Positions 36,915-45,554 of a stretch of 64,000 bases of DNA are shown here, one piece after another. Position numbers and translations under genes: made by a program. The stretch is from Martelella endophytica. GTDB taxonomy: Bacteria > Pseudomonadota > Alphaproteobacteria > Rhizobiales > Rhizobiaceae. Position 1 is the stretch's first letter. The number at the start of each line of letters is the position of its first letter. Under the pieces are notes generated by a model, which had not been told where the DNA came from, searched no databases, and saw nothing but the letters and a program-made list of their open reading frames with translations. The DNA lies in contig NZ_CP010803.1 in the NCBI RefSeq assembly GCF_000960975.1, positions 1,949,944-2,013,943 on the forward strand, in the 5' to 3' direction.

Positions 36915-37541
36915 TCAGTTTGCGGCCAGAATTTCCGGTCTGCAGGCCGTGAAACGGTGTTCCAGGAGATCGAACAGCGCACCACCTGTCTGCGGGTGGC
37001 CGTCGCGGGATTTGAACGGCGCGCGGATACCGTCTTCCGGCTTGAACACCGGCAGGTGGCCCACGGGTGCATCGGCGGGCGCGAAGCTCATCTCGTCATA
37101 AGTGAGCCACCGGCCGTCCCGCCGCCAGCCGACGGCGGAGCCGAAGGCATCGAGCCTGTCGGGTGTGCGGGAAAGCGTGGTCTCGCCCTTCTCGTCAAGC
37201 GTCGCCAGCACCTTCTCCTGGGCGGAGAGGCCGAAGCGACCGCCGGAGGCGTTCATGAACAGCGCGTCCATGTAGACAAGGTCGGCGCAGGGCAGGCGCT
37301 CGACGTCGTCCGTGCCAAGCCAGCCCTCGTTGGTGCGGTTTGCGAGCTGGAGCACGATCTCCGAAGCCTCGGTATTGGCGGCCTTGAAATCGCCGGCGGC
37401 AAGTTCGTCCCGCATCCTGCCATAGCGTGTCGCAGGATTGTAGGCGCCGCGGCCATCCAGAAAGGTCAGCGCCGAGATGACAACGATCAGGAATGCTCCA
37501 CCGGCCAGGGCAAACGTCTTGTTCTTCAGGAGATTTTTCAT
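36915..37541 (-). CDS. Membrane-anchored GUN4-domain protein, last gene of the ftn–feo operon
   Basis: A 208-residue protein: one N-terminal membrane anchor (~residues 10–28 after a lysine-rich start, so the rest probably faces the periplasm) and then a domain matching GUN4 across ~130 residues. Diagnostic positions are GWL at 73–75, the aspartate/proline/cysteine run to Cys85, GGRFGLSAQ (100–108), AVGWR (136–140) and GHLP (161–164). GUN4 binds protoporphyrin and Mg-protoporphyrin and stimulates Mg-chelatase in plants and cyanobacteria. Nothing in this window suggests photosynthesis. The gene follows feoB by 11 nt with GGGG as ribosome site. A tetrapyrrole- or iron-linked role is inferred; function is unknown. 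Confidence 0.8.
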   Translation of the reverse strand: MKNLLKNKTFALAGGAFLIVVISALTFLDGRGAYNPATRYGRMRDELAAGDFKAANTEASEIVLQLANRTNEGWLGTDDVERLPCADLVYMDALFMNASGGRFGLSAQEKVLATLDEKGETTLSRTPDRLDAFGSAVGWRRDGRWLTYDEMSFAPADAPVGHLPVFKPEDGIRAPFKSRDGHPQTGGALFDLLEHRFTACRPEILAAN

Positions 37542-37552
37542 CGGAATTCCCC

Positions 37553-39391
37553 TTACTTGAAGCCGAGGAGGAGGGCGCCCTGATAGAAGGCGAAGGCAAC
37601 GAGCCACGCGTAGACGAGCGACACGACCAGCGAGAATACCATGAACATCGTCGAGCGGCTTTCCGCGCGCACGGTGGCCACCGTTGTCAGGCAGGGCGTG
37701 TAGAGCAGGCAGAACAGGCAGAAGGAATAGGCCGCTGCCGGCGATACGGTTGTCGCTATCTGATGGGCGACGAGGCCGGAAGACATGGCGTAGATGGTCG
37801 ACAGCGAGCCGATGACCACTTCCTTGGCGATGAAGCCGAAGATCAGCGCCAGCGTCAGATAGGGATTGATGCCGATCGGCGCCATGACCGGCTGCAGCAG
37901 CTCGCCGAGCTGTCCGCCCCAGGTATCGAGGCCGGTAGCATCGGTCGGGAAGTTGGTGAGGAACCAGACGGCGATGGTTCCGATAACGATGAAGTTGGTC
38001 GCGCGATGCAGGAATTCGCGCAGCTCGCCGAAGCCGCGCAGCCAGACCTGCCGCAACGTCGGAACGCGGTAGGGCGGCAGCTCCAGAACGAAGGGCTCGG
38101 TATTCTTGAATTGCTTCGAGCGGGAGAAGATGGCGGCGGCGATAAACGCGGCGACGAAGGAAATGACGTAGAAGGAGAACAGGACCAGCGGTCCCTGCGC
38201 CGGCGGGAATACGGCGGCGATGATGAAGACGAACACTGCCAGTCGCGCGGAACAGAGCGAGAAGGGGATAATCAGCATGGTCAGCAGCCGGAGCGGCTGC
38301 GAGCGCATCACTCGTGTTCCCATCAGCGCCGGCACGTTGCAGCCGAAGCCCATCATCTGCATCACGAAGGAGCGTCCGTCGAGGCCGATGCGACGCATCC
38401 ACGTATCCATCAGATAGGCCGCGCGGGAAAGGTAGCCGCTGTCTTCCACCGCTGCCATGCAGAAGAAGAACAGCATGATCAGCGGCACGAAGGAGGCGAC
38501 GGTGGCGACGCCGAGCCAGATGCCGTTGATGACGAAATTCTGCAGCCAGCTCGGGCCGAGGCTGAGCACGGGCTCGAGGATGCGGTTCTGGATCCAGTCG
38601 GTGATGGCGCCGACCCAATCCTGCGAAGGCAGGCCGATGGTCCAGACGATGTAGAAGACGAACAGCATCACCGCGAAGAACAGCGGCAGGCCGAAGACAG
38701 GATGCAGCAGGAAGCGGTCGAGCTTCTGCGTCATCGTCACCGGCGGCGTTTCCGGATAGACGACAGCGCCGGAAAGCGTGCTGGCAAGCGTCTCCTCGGT
38801 CATCAGCGTTGCGCGCAGCGCCTCGTAGTCGGCATAGACCGGGGGTGCACTCGCGCGCCTCTCCAGCATGGCGTCGACGCTTGCGATCGCTTCCGGATAG
38901 CCCTCGCCATATTTGGCGCTGATCAGATGGACGGGCACGCCAAGCCGGGCGGAAAGCGCTTCGGTATCAATGGTGATGCCGTTCTTGCGGGCCTCGTCCG
39001 CCATGTTGAGCATGATGACCGCCGGCAGGCCGAGCTGCTTGACCTGCAGCGGCATCAGGATCTGCCGGTCGATCTGGCTGGCATTGACGACGATGATGAC
39101 GAGGTCGACCGGATAGGATTTCAGGAAGTCGGCGACGACGGTCTCGTCTTCGGAAAAGCCTTCGAGGTCGTAAATGCCGGGAAGATCGACGAATTCGGTC
39201 TCGCGGCCGTTGAGCCTGATGCGGGCATTGGAGAGAGACACCGTGATGCCCGGCCAGTTGCCGACATAGGCGCTGGCACCGGTGATGCGATTGTAGAGCA
39301 TCGACTTGCCGGTATTCGGCTGGCCAATCATGGCAATGCGCGGCACGTCGTTGAGGTCGAGATTGGCTTCGGCGGGCGAACAGTGGCTCAT
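37553..39391 (-). CDS. feoB: Ferrous iron transporter B
   Basis: Inner-membrane Fe(II) importer with an N-terminal G-protein domain. The 612-residue protein has the P-loop GQPNTGKS (23–30; most FeoBs read GNPNxGK), DLPG at 69–72, an NMAD specificity motif and an ISAK segment. The membrane part carries the two Gate motifs, including MMGFGCNVPALMGTR and a late YTPCLTTVATVRAE, each with the conserved cysteine. It is shorter than the ~770-residue enterobacterial form. feoA lies 140 nt upstream and the GUN4 gene 11 nt downstream. Confidence 0.96.
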   Translation of the reverse strand: MSHCSPAEANLDLNDVPRIAMIGQPNTGKSMLYNRITGASAYVGNWPGITVSLSNARIRLNGRETEFVDLPGIYDLEGFSEDETVVADFLKSYPVDLVIIVVNASQIDRQILMPLQVKQLGLPAVIMLNMADEARKNGITIDTEALSARLGVPVHLISAKYGEGYPEAIASVDAMLERRASAPPVYADYEALRATLMTEETLASTLSGAVVYPETPPVTMTQKLDRFLLHPVFGLPLFFAVMLFVFYIVWTIGLPSQDWVGAITDWIQNRILEPVLSLGPSWLQNFVINGIWLGVATVASFVPLIMLFFFCMAAVEDSGYLSRAAYLMDTWMRRIGLDGRSFVMQMMGFGCNVPALMGTRVMRSQPLRLLTMLIIPFSLCSARLAVFVFIIAAVFPPAQGPLVLFSFYVISFVAAFIAAAIFSRSKQFKNTEPFVLELPPYRVPTLRQVWLRGFGELREFLHRATNFIVIGTIAVWFLTNFPTDATGLDTWGGQLGELLQPVMAPIGINPYLTLALIFGFIAKEVVIGSLSTIYAMSSGLVAHQIATTVSPAAAYSFCLFCLLYTPCLTTVATVRAESRSTMFMVFSLVVSLVYAWLVAFAFYQGALLLGFK

Positions 39392-39531
39392 GGCGGCTTC
39401 CGGAATGGGTCTGTTGAGCCGGCCTTTCAGCCGGCGTGTCGGCGATGTTCAGTGTTGGACCCGCGTGCCTTTGCCGGCATTCTTGTCGCGTATGCGATGC
39501 GCGACGGGCGCGCATCGACTTTTCTGCAGCG

Positions 39532-39810
39532 TCAGACCTTGCGGACCTTGACGAGCTCGGCTTCCGTGCGGCGGATGGCGATTTCGGTCGCCTTGCCGGC
39601 GCGCACCACCAGCGGGCCGCCGAACCAGCCGCGCCGCACCATGGAAACCTGATGCGTGCTGGAAAGTCCGAGCGCCCTCAGGCGCACGGAAAGGCCGTTT
39701 TCGAACTGTCCGGCCTCGACAATCTCGACAATGCCGCTTTCGCCGGGCTGAAGGCTTTCCAGTGAAACGATGCGACCCTCAAGGGCTGTATCAATGACCG
39801 GATCGTTCAT
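39532..39810 (-). CDS. feoA: Ferrous iron transport protein A
   Basis: A 92-residue cytosolic SH3-like protein that works with FeoB. The family pattern is visible: a start with SLESLQPGESGIVEIV, the RLRALGLSSTHQVSMVRR core (usually RLxxLGL.pGt.v.v), GPLVVRAGKATEIAIRRTEA and a basic end. The start at 39810 is 2 nt from the ferritin stop on the same strand, so the genes are co-transcribed. Confidence 0.93.
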   Translation of the reverse strand: MNDPVIDTALEGRIVSLESLQPGESGIVEIVEAGQFENGLSVRLRALGLSSTHQVSMVRRGWFGGPLVVRAGKATEIAIRRTEAELVKVRKV

Positions 39811-39812
39811 GA

Positions 39813-40319
39813 CTATTCGGCTCCGCCGATCTTGGAGATTTCCTGGTCGATGAAATAGAGCGCGTGCGGGCCGTCGCCGATCAGGTCGATCTTGGCGAGA
39901 ATATCGGAGAACTGGGTCTCCTCCTCGCGCTGCTCGCGCACAAACCACTGCAGGAATTCGAAGGTGGCGTGGTCGCCTTCCTCTTCGGCGCGGGTGGTGG
40001 CGGCGTAGATGTTGCGGGTCACCTTCTGCTCGGTCTGCAGGATGGCCGAGAACAATTCACGCGGCGTTCCCGCCTTGATTTCGGGGGCCGGCATTTCGGC
40101 AAACTTTACAGCGAAGTCGAGGTCGAAGAGATAGGCGAGGAACCGGCGCATGTGGTCGAGTTCTTCATTGGCCTGGGCGAGAAGGAAGGAACTGCAGCCG
40201 GCCATGTTGCGCTGATTGCACCAGGCGGCGGCCTGGAAATAGAAGCGCGCGCCCTCCATTTCGCCGTTCAGGAGTTCATTCAGCTGCGGTGCAAGCGCTC
40301 CCGAGTTCGTTACAGTCAT
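39813..40319 (-). CDS. ftnA: Non-haem bacterial ferritin
   Basis: A 168-residue four-helix ferritin that oxidises and stores iron in a 24-mer shell. The diiron residues are spaced as in E. coli FtnA: Glu20, Glu53 and His56 (NEELDHMRRF), followed by EQKVTRNIYAATTRAEEEGDHATFEFLQWFVREQREEE. The start is preceded by AAAGGA. It is the first gene of ftn–feoA–feoB–GUN4, an unusual pairing of storage and ferrous uptake under one promoter. Confidence 0.92.
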   Translation of the reverse strand: MTVTNSGALAPQLNELLNGEMEGARFYFQAAAWCNQRNMAGCSSFLLAQANEELDHMRRFLAYLFDLDFAVKFAEMPAPEIKAGTPRELFSAILQTEQKVTRNIYAATTRAEEEGDHATFEFLQWFVREQREEETQFSDILAKIDLIGDGPHALYFIDQEISKIGGAE

Positions 40320-40347
40320 CTGGGGTCCTTTCCCTGTCATTATGCAA

Positions 40348-40376
40348 TCTATGGCACACGGAATGCGTGTTCGCAA
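40348..40376 (-). promoter_or_regulatory. Promoter/operator candidate for the ftn–feo operon
   Basis: On the minus strand TTGCGA (40376–40371) resembles a −35 box. An inverted repeat ACACG–5 nt–CGTGT (40356–40370) lies exactly between it and a weak −10 position near 40348–40353. That placement suits a repressor site. It does not resemble the RirA, Irr or Fnr boxes I know. Confidence 0.3.
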
Positions 40377-40545
40377 GATACTTAACTAAAATAGGAAGCT
40401 TTTATTAAGAGGCTGTTTTTGCTTCCGAAAGCTTCGCCCATTCGTTACCCTCAACTTTCTGAACGTCGGCTGAATTGGATCATCGGTCAGCCATGTCGGG
40501 CTCGCAACGATGAGCGGCGCGAAGCTATCCTCCTCAAAAACGGAC

Positions 40546-40582
40546 GAAAAAAGGCCGGAGGCGCATCGCGCTTCCGGCCTTG
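40546..40582 (-). terminator. Terminator of the pectin operon after uxaA
   Basis: On the minus strand AAGGCCGGAAG pairs with CTCCGGCCTT around a short GC-rich loop and is followed by a run of six Ts, about 20 nt after the uxaA stop. Confidence 0.88.
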
Positions 40583-40603
40583 GAAAACCCGGTCAGGCTT
40601 GAT

Positions 40604-42130
40604 TTACATCACCGCACCGACCTGCCAGGGCACAAATTCATTGTCGCCGAGCCCAAGGCTTTCCGACTTGGTCTTCTTGCCCGAGGCGGAAGCCAGCACG
40701 AAGTCGAGGATTTCCTCGCCCTTGGCGTGAAGGTCCGCGCCATCGGAAAGAATGTCGCCGCAGTTGAGGTCCATGTCGTCCGGCATGGCGGCGAAGAGCG
40801 CCGAATTGGTGGCGATCTTGATCGTCGGCGTCGGCTTGGAGCCGAAGGCCGAGCCGCGGCCGGTGGTGAAACAGAGCATCTGTGCGCCGCCGGCAATTTG
40901 GCCGGTCGCCGAAACCGGGTCGTAGCCGGGGGTGTCCATGAACAGGAGGCCCTTGTCGCGGATCTGCTCTGCATATTCGAGAACGCCGGCTAGCGGCGTG
41001 CTGCCTGCCTTGGCGACGGCGCCGAGGGATTTTTCCAGAATGGTCGTCAGCCCGCCCTGCTTGTTGCCGGGGCTTGGATTGTTGTCCATCGAGCCGTGGC
41101 TGGCGGCGGTATAATCCTCCCACCAGCGGATGCGTTCCAGCAGTTTCTGGGCCACGGCATCGCTTGCCGCACGGCGCAGGAGAAGCTGCTCGGCGCCATA
41201 GATTTCAGGGGTTTCGGATAGAATGACCGAGCCACCCATGCCGATGAGAAGATCGCTGGCAATGCCGAGCGCCGGGTTGGCGGTGATGCCGGAAAAGCCG
41301 TCCGAGCCGCCGCATTGAAGCGCGAGCTTCAGTTCCGAGGCCGGGATTTCGGTGCGCTCGACGGCATTCACCTGCGGCAGGAAGGCCTTGATGTGGTCGA
41401 CGATCATGTCGATCGACTTCTGGGTGCCGCCGTTTTCCTGGATCGTCATCATGAAGAACCGGCTTTCGTCCAGTTCACCATAGATTTCGCGCATGCGGGC
41501 AAGCTGCATCTGTTCGCAGCCGAGGCCGACGAAGACCGCCGCGCCGACATTCGGGTGTGTCGCATAGCCCCACAGAACGCGCTGCAGATTGTCGAAGCCG
41601 GGACCGGAGGAGGCCATGCCGCAGCCGGTGCCGTGGGCGAAGGCGGCGATGCCGTCGATGTTCGGGTATTCGTCGAGCACGCCGGAATGATTGATGATTT
41701 CTGCCGCCCGGCGGATCACCGTGGCCGAACAGTTCACCGTTCCGCAGATTGCGATGTAGTTGCGTGTGCCGGCTGCGCCATTGGCGCGGCGATAGCCCAT
41801 GAAGCTCTTCGGCGCGACATCGGGGATCGCTGCCTTCGCGGCTTCCAGATCGGCGCCGACCTCATAGTCGCGGCCGTGGTCGCCGAAGGTGCAGTTATGG
41901 GTGTGGACGTGTTCGCCGGTCTTGATATCGCGGGTCGCGTAGCCGATGAGCTGCCCGAATTTGAAGATGCCGCCGCCTTCGGGAATATCGGTGTTGGCGA
42001 TCTTGTGGCCGCGGGTCACGGGCCCTTCGAGGGGCACGCCGGTACCAAGCGGCGTATCGTCCGCGCCGGCGCGGCCGGTCAGGATAGAGACCGTGTCCTT
42101 CGGATGAAGTTTGAGACAGAGTTCAGCCAT
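40604..42130 (-). CDS. uxaA: Altronate dehydratase
   Basis: Dehydrates D-altronate to 2-keto-3-deoxygluconate (KDG) in galacturonate breakdown. The 508-residue protein has an N-terminal SAF-type domain (~1–100) and the UxaA C-terminal catalytic region with conserved cysteines, including CGTVNCSATV, HGTGCGMA, GLGCEQMQ, and LQCGGSDGFSGITANPALG. The end has the usual CGDILSDGADLHAKGEEILDF. Galactarate dehydratase (GarD) is a relative, but the context of uxaC and kdgK supports altronate. It is the last gene of the nine-gene operon. Confidence 0.93.
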   Translation of the reverse strand: MAELCLKLHPKDTVSILTGRAGADDTPLGTGVPLEGPVTRGHKIANTDIPEGGGIFKFGQLIGYATRDIKTGEHVHTHNCTFGDHGRDYEVGADLEAAKAAIPDVAPKSFMGYRRANGAAGTRNYIAICGTVNCSATVIRRAAEIINHSGVLDEYPNIDGIAAFAHGTGCGMASSGPGFDNLQRVLWGYATHPNVGAAVFVGLGCEQMQLARMREIYGELDESRFFMMTIQENGGTQKSIDMIVDHIKAFLPQVNAVERTEIPASELKLALQCGGSDGFSGITANPALGIASDLLIGMGGSVILSETPEIYGAEQLLLRRAASDAVAQKLLERIRWWEDYTAASHGSMDNNPSPGNKQGGLTTILEKSLGAVAKAGSTPLAGVLEYAEQIRDKGLLFMDTPGYDPVSATGQIAGGAQMLCFTTGRGSAFGSKPTPTIKIATNSALFAAMPDDMDLNCGDILSDGADLHAKGEEILDFVLASASGKKTKSESLGLGDNEFVPWQVGAVM

Positions 42131-42186
42131 TTAAGCCTCCGGCCTGATGGGAGGCGTCCGGCAGGGCCGGGCACCTCCGTCATGAG

Positions 42187-43656
42187 TTACTTAACGATTT
42201 CGGCCGCCATCGCACGGGCGCCCTTGGCGAGCAGCCCTTCATAGGCGGCGACGAGGCCATCGACGAAGGCCTTGTTGTCCTGCAGTGCTTTCGGGAAGAC
42301 CTCGGACACGCCGACCAGCGCCTCAACCTTCTTGCGCGGCGTCTCTCCGGAATCGGAAAGGGCCTTCAGCTTTTCGGCGAGCGGGTCGCGCACGTCGATC
42401 GGGTTGCCACGCTCGTCGACGCCGCCGACATAGCGCATCCACGCCGCGATCGCGAGCGATAGACCCGGCACGGGTCGGCCGGCCGCGAGGTTTTCCGTAA
42501 CCGTCTCGAGAATGCGCTGCGGCAGTTTCTGCGAGCCATCCATGGCGATCTGCCATGTCAGGTGGCGGATCGACGGGTTGGAATAGCGCTCGAACAGCGC
42601 GGCGGTGTATTCCTCAAGGCTGACACCGGGAGGAGCGTCGACGGCCGGGATGATTTCCTTTTCCCAGAGGAACTTGCAGTAGGCTGCAAGCACGGTGTCG
42701 GAAACCGTGTCGTAGATGGTTTCCTTGCCGGCGAGATAGCCGAGATAGGAAATCGAGGAATGCGTGCCGTTGAGGCAGCGCAGCTTCATGTGCTCGAACG
42801 GGGTCACGTCCTCGACGAGTTGGGCGCCGACGGCGCCGATGTCCGGGCGCTGGCCATCGACGAACTTGTCTTCGACGACCCACTGCCGGAACGGTTCGTG
42901 CATCACCGGTGCCGGGTCGTAAACGCCGGTCAGTTCGGCAACATGTTCGATGTCTTCAGGTTTGGTCGCCGGAACGATGCGGTCGATCATGGTGCAGGGG
43001 AAGGTCACTTCCTTCTCGATCCAGGCCTGCAGTTCGGGATCGATCATGCCGGCGAGCTCGACGACGACGGCATGGACGACATGGCCGTTGTTCGGCAGGT
43101 TGTCTGAACTCATCATCGTGAACGGGCGGATGCCTGCCTTGCGGCGGCGGTCAAGGGCGCGGACGATGTAGCCGATCGCGGACTTCGGTCTGTTCGGGTC
43201 CTTCAGGTCCTCGACGATGAAGGGGTGCTCGCGGTTGAGCTTGCCGGTGGACGGGAAATGGCAATAGCCCTTTTCCGTGACCGTCGAGGTGACGATCTTG
43301 ATCTTCGGATCGGCCATCAGCGCGAGGACGGCTTCCGGATTGTCCGGTGCGTCGAGCACGTCATTGATCACGGGGATCACCTGCGGCTCGATGCCGGTCG
43401 GTGCGAGCGACACGGCGGTGTAGGCGAAACCCTGCGGTTCGAAGATTTCGCGCTGTTTCGGCGGGGTCATCAGATTGACGCCGACGATGCCCCAGTCACC
43501 GCCGGCCTCTCGCATGGCCTCATAAAAATAAATGGCACCATGAGCGCGATAGAACGCCCCCAGTCCCAGATGCACAATCCCCGTGCCCGGACGCGGCGCG
43601 TCCGGGCGTTTTAACCGGGGAAGGCTTTCCACATCAGCGGGCAAGCCAACCTCCAT
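42187..43656 (-). CDS. uxuB: Mannitol dehydrogenase family oxidoreductase, D-fructuronate reductase (UxuB-like)
   Basis: NAD-dependent reductase of uronate catabolism, 489 residues. It has the N-terminal nucleotide fold IVHLGLGAFYRAH and signatures very similar to E. coli UxuB: TVTEKGYCHFPS, SAIGYIV, VTFPCTMIDRIVPAT, KLRCLNGTHSSISYLGYLAG and TWQIAMDGSQKLPQR. UxuB makes mannonate from fructuronate, yet the dehydratase in the operon is UxaA, which uses altronate, so it may act on tagaturonate here. ATG 43656 lies inside kduD (23-nt overlap) without a ribosome site; TTG 43644, 5 nt after GGAGG, is an alternative start. Confidence 0.88.
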   Translation of the reverse strand: MEVGLPADVESLPRLKRPDAPRPGTGIVHLGLGAFYRAHGAIYFYEAMREAGGDWGIVGVNLMTPPKQREIFEPQGFAYTAVSLAPTGIEPQVIPVINDVLDAPDNPEAVLALMADPKIKIVTSTVTEKGYCHFPSTGKLNREHPFIVEDLKDPNRPKSAIGYIVRALDRRRKAGIRPFTMMSSDNLPNNGHVVHAVVVELAGMIDPELQAWIEKEVTFPCTMIDRIVPATKPEDIEHVAELTGVYDPAPVMHEPFRQWVVEDKFVDGQRPDIGAVGAQLVEDVTPFEHMKLRCLNGTHSSISYLGYLAGKETIYDTVSDTVLAAYCKFLWEKEIIPAVDAPPGVSLEEYTAALFERYSNPSIRHLTWQIAMDGSQKLPQRILETVTENLAAGRPVPGLSLAIAAWMRYVGGVDERGNPIDVRDPLAEKLKALSDSGETPRKKVEALVGVSEVFPKALQDNKAFVDGLVAAYEGLLAKGARAMAAEIVK

Positions 43657-44383
43657 CTACATTCAGTATTGCGCCGTGGATATAGTCCGCGGCTGGTGAT
43701 GATAGGAACACGGCCGTACCGCCCATGTCGGCTGCCGAGCCCCAGCGACCGGCCGGAATACGGCCGAGGATTTCCGCCGAACGATCCTCGTCGGCGCGAA
43801 GGGCTGCAGTGTTGCCAGTCGTGATGTAGCCAGGAGCAATCGCGTTGACATTGATCCCCCTGGCGGCCCATTCGTTCGCCAGGGTTTTGGTGATGCCGGC
43901 TACAGCGCTCTTGGAAGCGGTGTAGGACGACACGCGGATACCGCCCTGAAAGGACAGCATCGATGCGATATTGACGATCTTGCCGGTGCCGCCACGCGCG
44001 AGCACCTTCTTGCCGAAGGCCTGGCAGGTGAAGAACACCGCCTTAATGTTCACATCCATCACGCCGTCCCAGTCCTCTTCGGAGAAGTCGACGGCGTCTG
44101 CGCGGCGAATGACGCCGGCATTGTTGACCAGGATGTTGATCGGCTTGTCATAGGCCTCGATGAATGCCTTGCCGGCCATCGGATCGGACAGGTCTACGAT
44201 CTCGCTGACGGCCCTGCCGCCAGCCTCGGTGATCATTTCGACGGTTTCATCAGAACGACTGCGGCCTGTGCAGACGACCTCCGCGCCTGCCTCGCCGAGC
44301 GCAAGCGCAATACCCTGGCCGATACCGGTATTGGCCCCGGTCACCATGGCGCGCTTGCCTTCAAGGGAAAAGGAAATAGCCAT
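43634..44383 (-). CDS. kduD: 2-dehydro-3-deoxy-D-gluconate 5-dehydrogenase
   Basis: SDR-family enzyme that reduces 2,5-diketo-3-deoxygluconate (DKII) to 2-keto-3-deoxygluconate (KDG) in pectin breakdown. The 249-residue protein has the cofactor loop TGANTGIGQGIALAL, NNAGVIRRADAVDFSE, the catalytic IASMLSFQGG serine region, SYTASKSAVAG (Tyr-x3-Lys), and the KduD-like APGYITTGNTAALRAD. Its start shares a base with the kduI stop (TAATG). Confidence 0.94.
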   Translation of the reverse strand: MAISFSLEGKRAMVTGANTGIGQGIALALGEAGAEVVCTGRSRSDETVEMITEAGGRAVSEIVDLSDPMAGKAFIEAYDKPINILVNNAGVIRRADAVDFSEEDWDGVMDVNIKAVFFTCQAFGKKVLARGGTGKIVNIASMLSFQGGIRVSSYTASKSAVAGITKTLANEWAARGINVNAIAPGYITTGNTAALRADEDRSAEILGRIPAGRWGSAADMGGTAVFLSSPAADYIHGAILNVDGGWLAR

Positions 44384-45204
44384 TATTTCAGCGTCTCCAT
44401 CGAGACCATTTCCACGTCCTTGTAGTCGACGTTGTCGCCGGCCATGGCCCAGATGAAGGCATAGTTCGATGTGCCGGCGCCGCTGTGGATCGACCAGGGC
44501 GGCGAAATCGCGCCTTCCTCGTTCTTCAGCACCAGGTGACGGGTCTCGTCGGGCTCACCCATCAGGTGGATGACGCGGGCGCTCTCGTCGAGGTCGATAT
44601 AGAGGTAGGCCTCCATGCGGCGGTCATGAACGTGGGCCGGCATGGTATTCCAGATCGAGCCCTTCTGCAGCTTGGTCATGCCGACCACGAGCTGGCAGGA
44701 TTTCATCACGTCGGGATGGACGAACTGGTAGATCGTGCGCTCGTTGCAGTTTTCGGCAGCGCCCAGCGTGACATTGGCGGCTTCCGCGATCTTGATCAGG
44801 CGCGACGGATAGGTCTGATGCGCCGGCGCGGAGATGATGTAGAAGCGGCCTTCGCCGGAGAAGGTGATCTTGCCGGCGCCCATGCCGAGATAGAGCATGT
44901 CGCCGTGGACCATGTCGTATTCGGCATCGGCGGTGACCTTGCCCGGTCCGCCGAGCTTGACGATGGTCATCTCGCGGCGGTCGAGGATCGAGGCAGTGCC
45001 GCATTCGGCAACGTGATCGAGCTCGAGCGGCCCTTCGGCAGGCGTGGCGCCGCCGACGATCATGCGGTCGTAATGGGTGTAGATGAGATTGATTTCGCCG
45101 GGAACGAAAATATTGCTGACGTGAAAATGTTCGCGCAGTTCGGTGGTGTCGAACGTGGCGGCCGTCGCCGGGTCGATGGCGTGGCGCGTTTCTACATTAA
45201 GCAT
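44383..45204 (-). CDS. kduI: 5-dehydro-4-deoxy-D-glucuronate isomerase
   Basis: Isomerises 5-keto-4-deoxyuronate (DKI) to 2,5-diketo-3-deoxygluconate (DKII), the step before KduD. The 273-residue double-cupin protein matches KduI throughout: FHVSNIFVPGEINLIYTHYDRMIVGG, the zinc-site NTMPAHVHDRRMEAYLY, HLVLKNEEGAISPPWSIHSGAGTSNYAFIWAM. AGGAG precedes ATG 45204; the longer frame to 45300 runs into the kdgF gene and is not used. Confidence 0.96.
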   Translation of the reverse strand: MLNVETRHAIDPATAATFDTTELREHFHVSNIFVPGEINLIYTHYDRMIVGGATPAEGPLELDHVAECGTASILDRREMTIVKLGGPGKVTADAEYDMVHGDMLYLGMGAGKITFSGEGRFYIISAPAHQTYPSRLIKIAEAANVTLGAAENCNERTIYQFVHPDVMKSCQLVVGMTKLQKGSIWNTMPAHVHDRRMEAYLYIDLDESARVIHLMGEPDETRHLVLKNEEGAISPPWSIHSGAGTSNYAFIWAMAGDNVDYKDVEMVSMETLK

Positions 45205-45220
45205 CTGGTTCTCCTTCAGT

Positions 45221-45544
45221 TTAAAGAAAATCGTCCCGCCGGGGCGTGAAAGTGTCGAGCAGCGTGCCCGCCTCCAGCGCCACGCATCCATGCGTGGCAC
45301 CGGAGGGGATCACGAAGCTGTCGCCCGGTCCGATATCGAAGCTCTCACCTTCGATGGTGAACCGGAAACGTCCCGACTGGACATAGGTCGACTGCACATG
45401 CGGATGGCTGTGCGGGCTTCCTTCCCCGCCCTCAGGAAAACGGAACTCGACGACCATGAGTTCGGCGCTATCGGCAAGAACCGTGCGCTTCACGCCGTTG
45501 CCGGCATCGACTGTCGGGAATTTAGCAATCGGCGCGTCGGCCAT
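45221..45544 (-). CDS. kdgF: Pectin degradation cupin KdgF
   Basis: Small single-cupin enzyme that opens 4,5-unsaturated uronate monomers to 5-keto-4-deoxyuronate, feeding KduI. The 107-residue protein has a metal site with the cluster H45-S-H47-P-H49-V-Q51 and His85, and the family tail LLDTFTPRRDDFL, which closely follows known KdgF (VLDTFSPVREDFL-type end). Its place directly before kduI supports this. Generic cupin is the alternative, but the C-terminal signature makes KdgF convincing. Confidence 0.9.
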   Translation of the reverse strand: MADAPIAKFPTVDAGNGVKRTVLADSAELMVVEFRFPEGGEGSPHSHPHVQSTYVQSGRFRFTIEGESFDIGPGDSFVIPSGATHGCVALEAGTLLDTFTPRRDDFL

Positions 45545-45554
45545 TGAGGTTCTC

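Noticed and set aside
37542..38618. 567-aa minus-strand frame whose C-terminal 208 residues are the GUN4 protein, suggesting a larger protein
   Set aside because: The part upstream of 37541 is the arginine/proline-rich shadow of feoB in another frame. ATG 37541 has a G-rich ribosome site and begins a proper membrane anchor.
37493..39652. 719-aa plus-strand open frame
   Set aside because: Antisense shadow of feoB and feoA; composition dominated by Glu, Asp, Arg and Gly with no domain.
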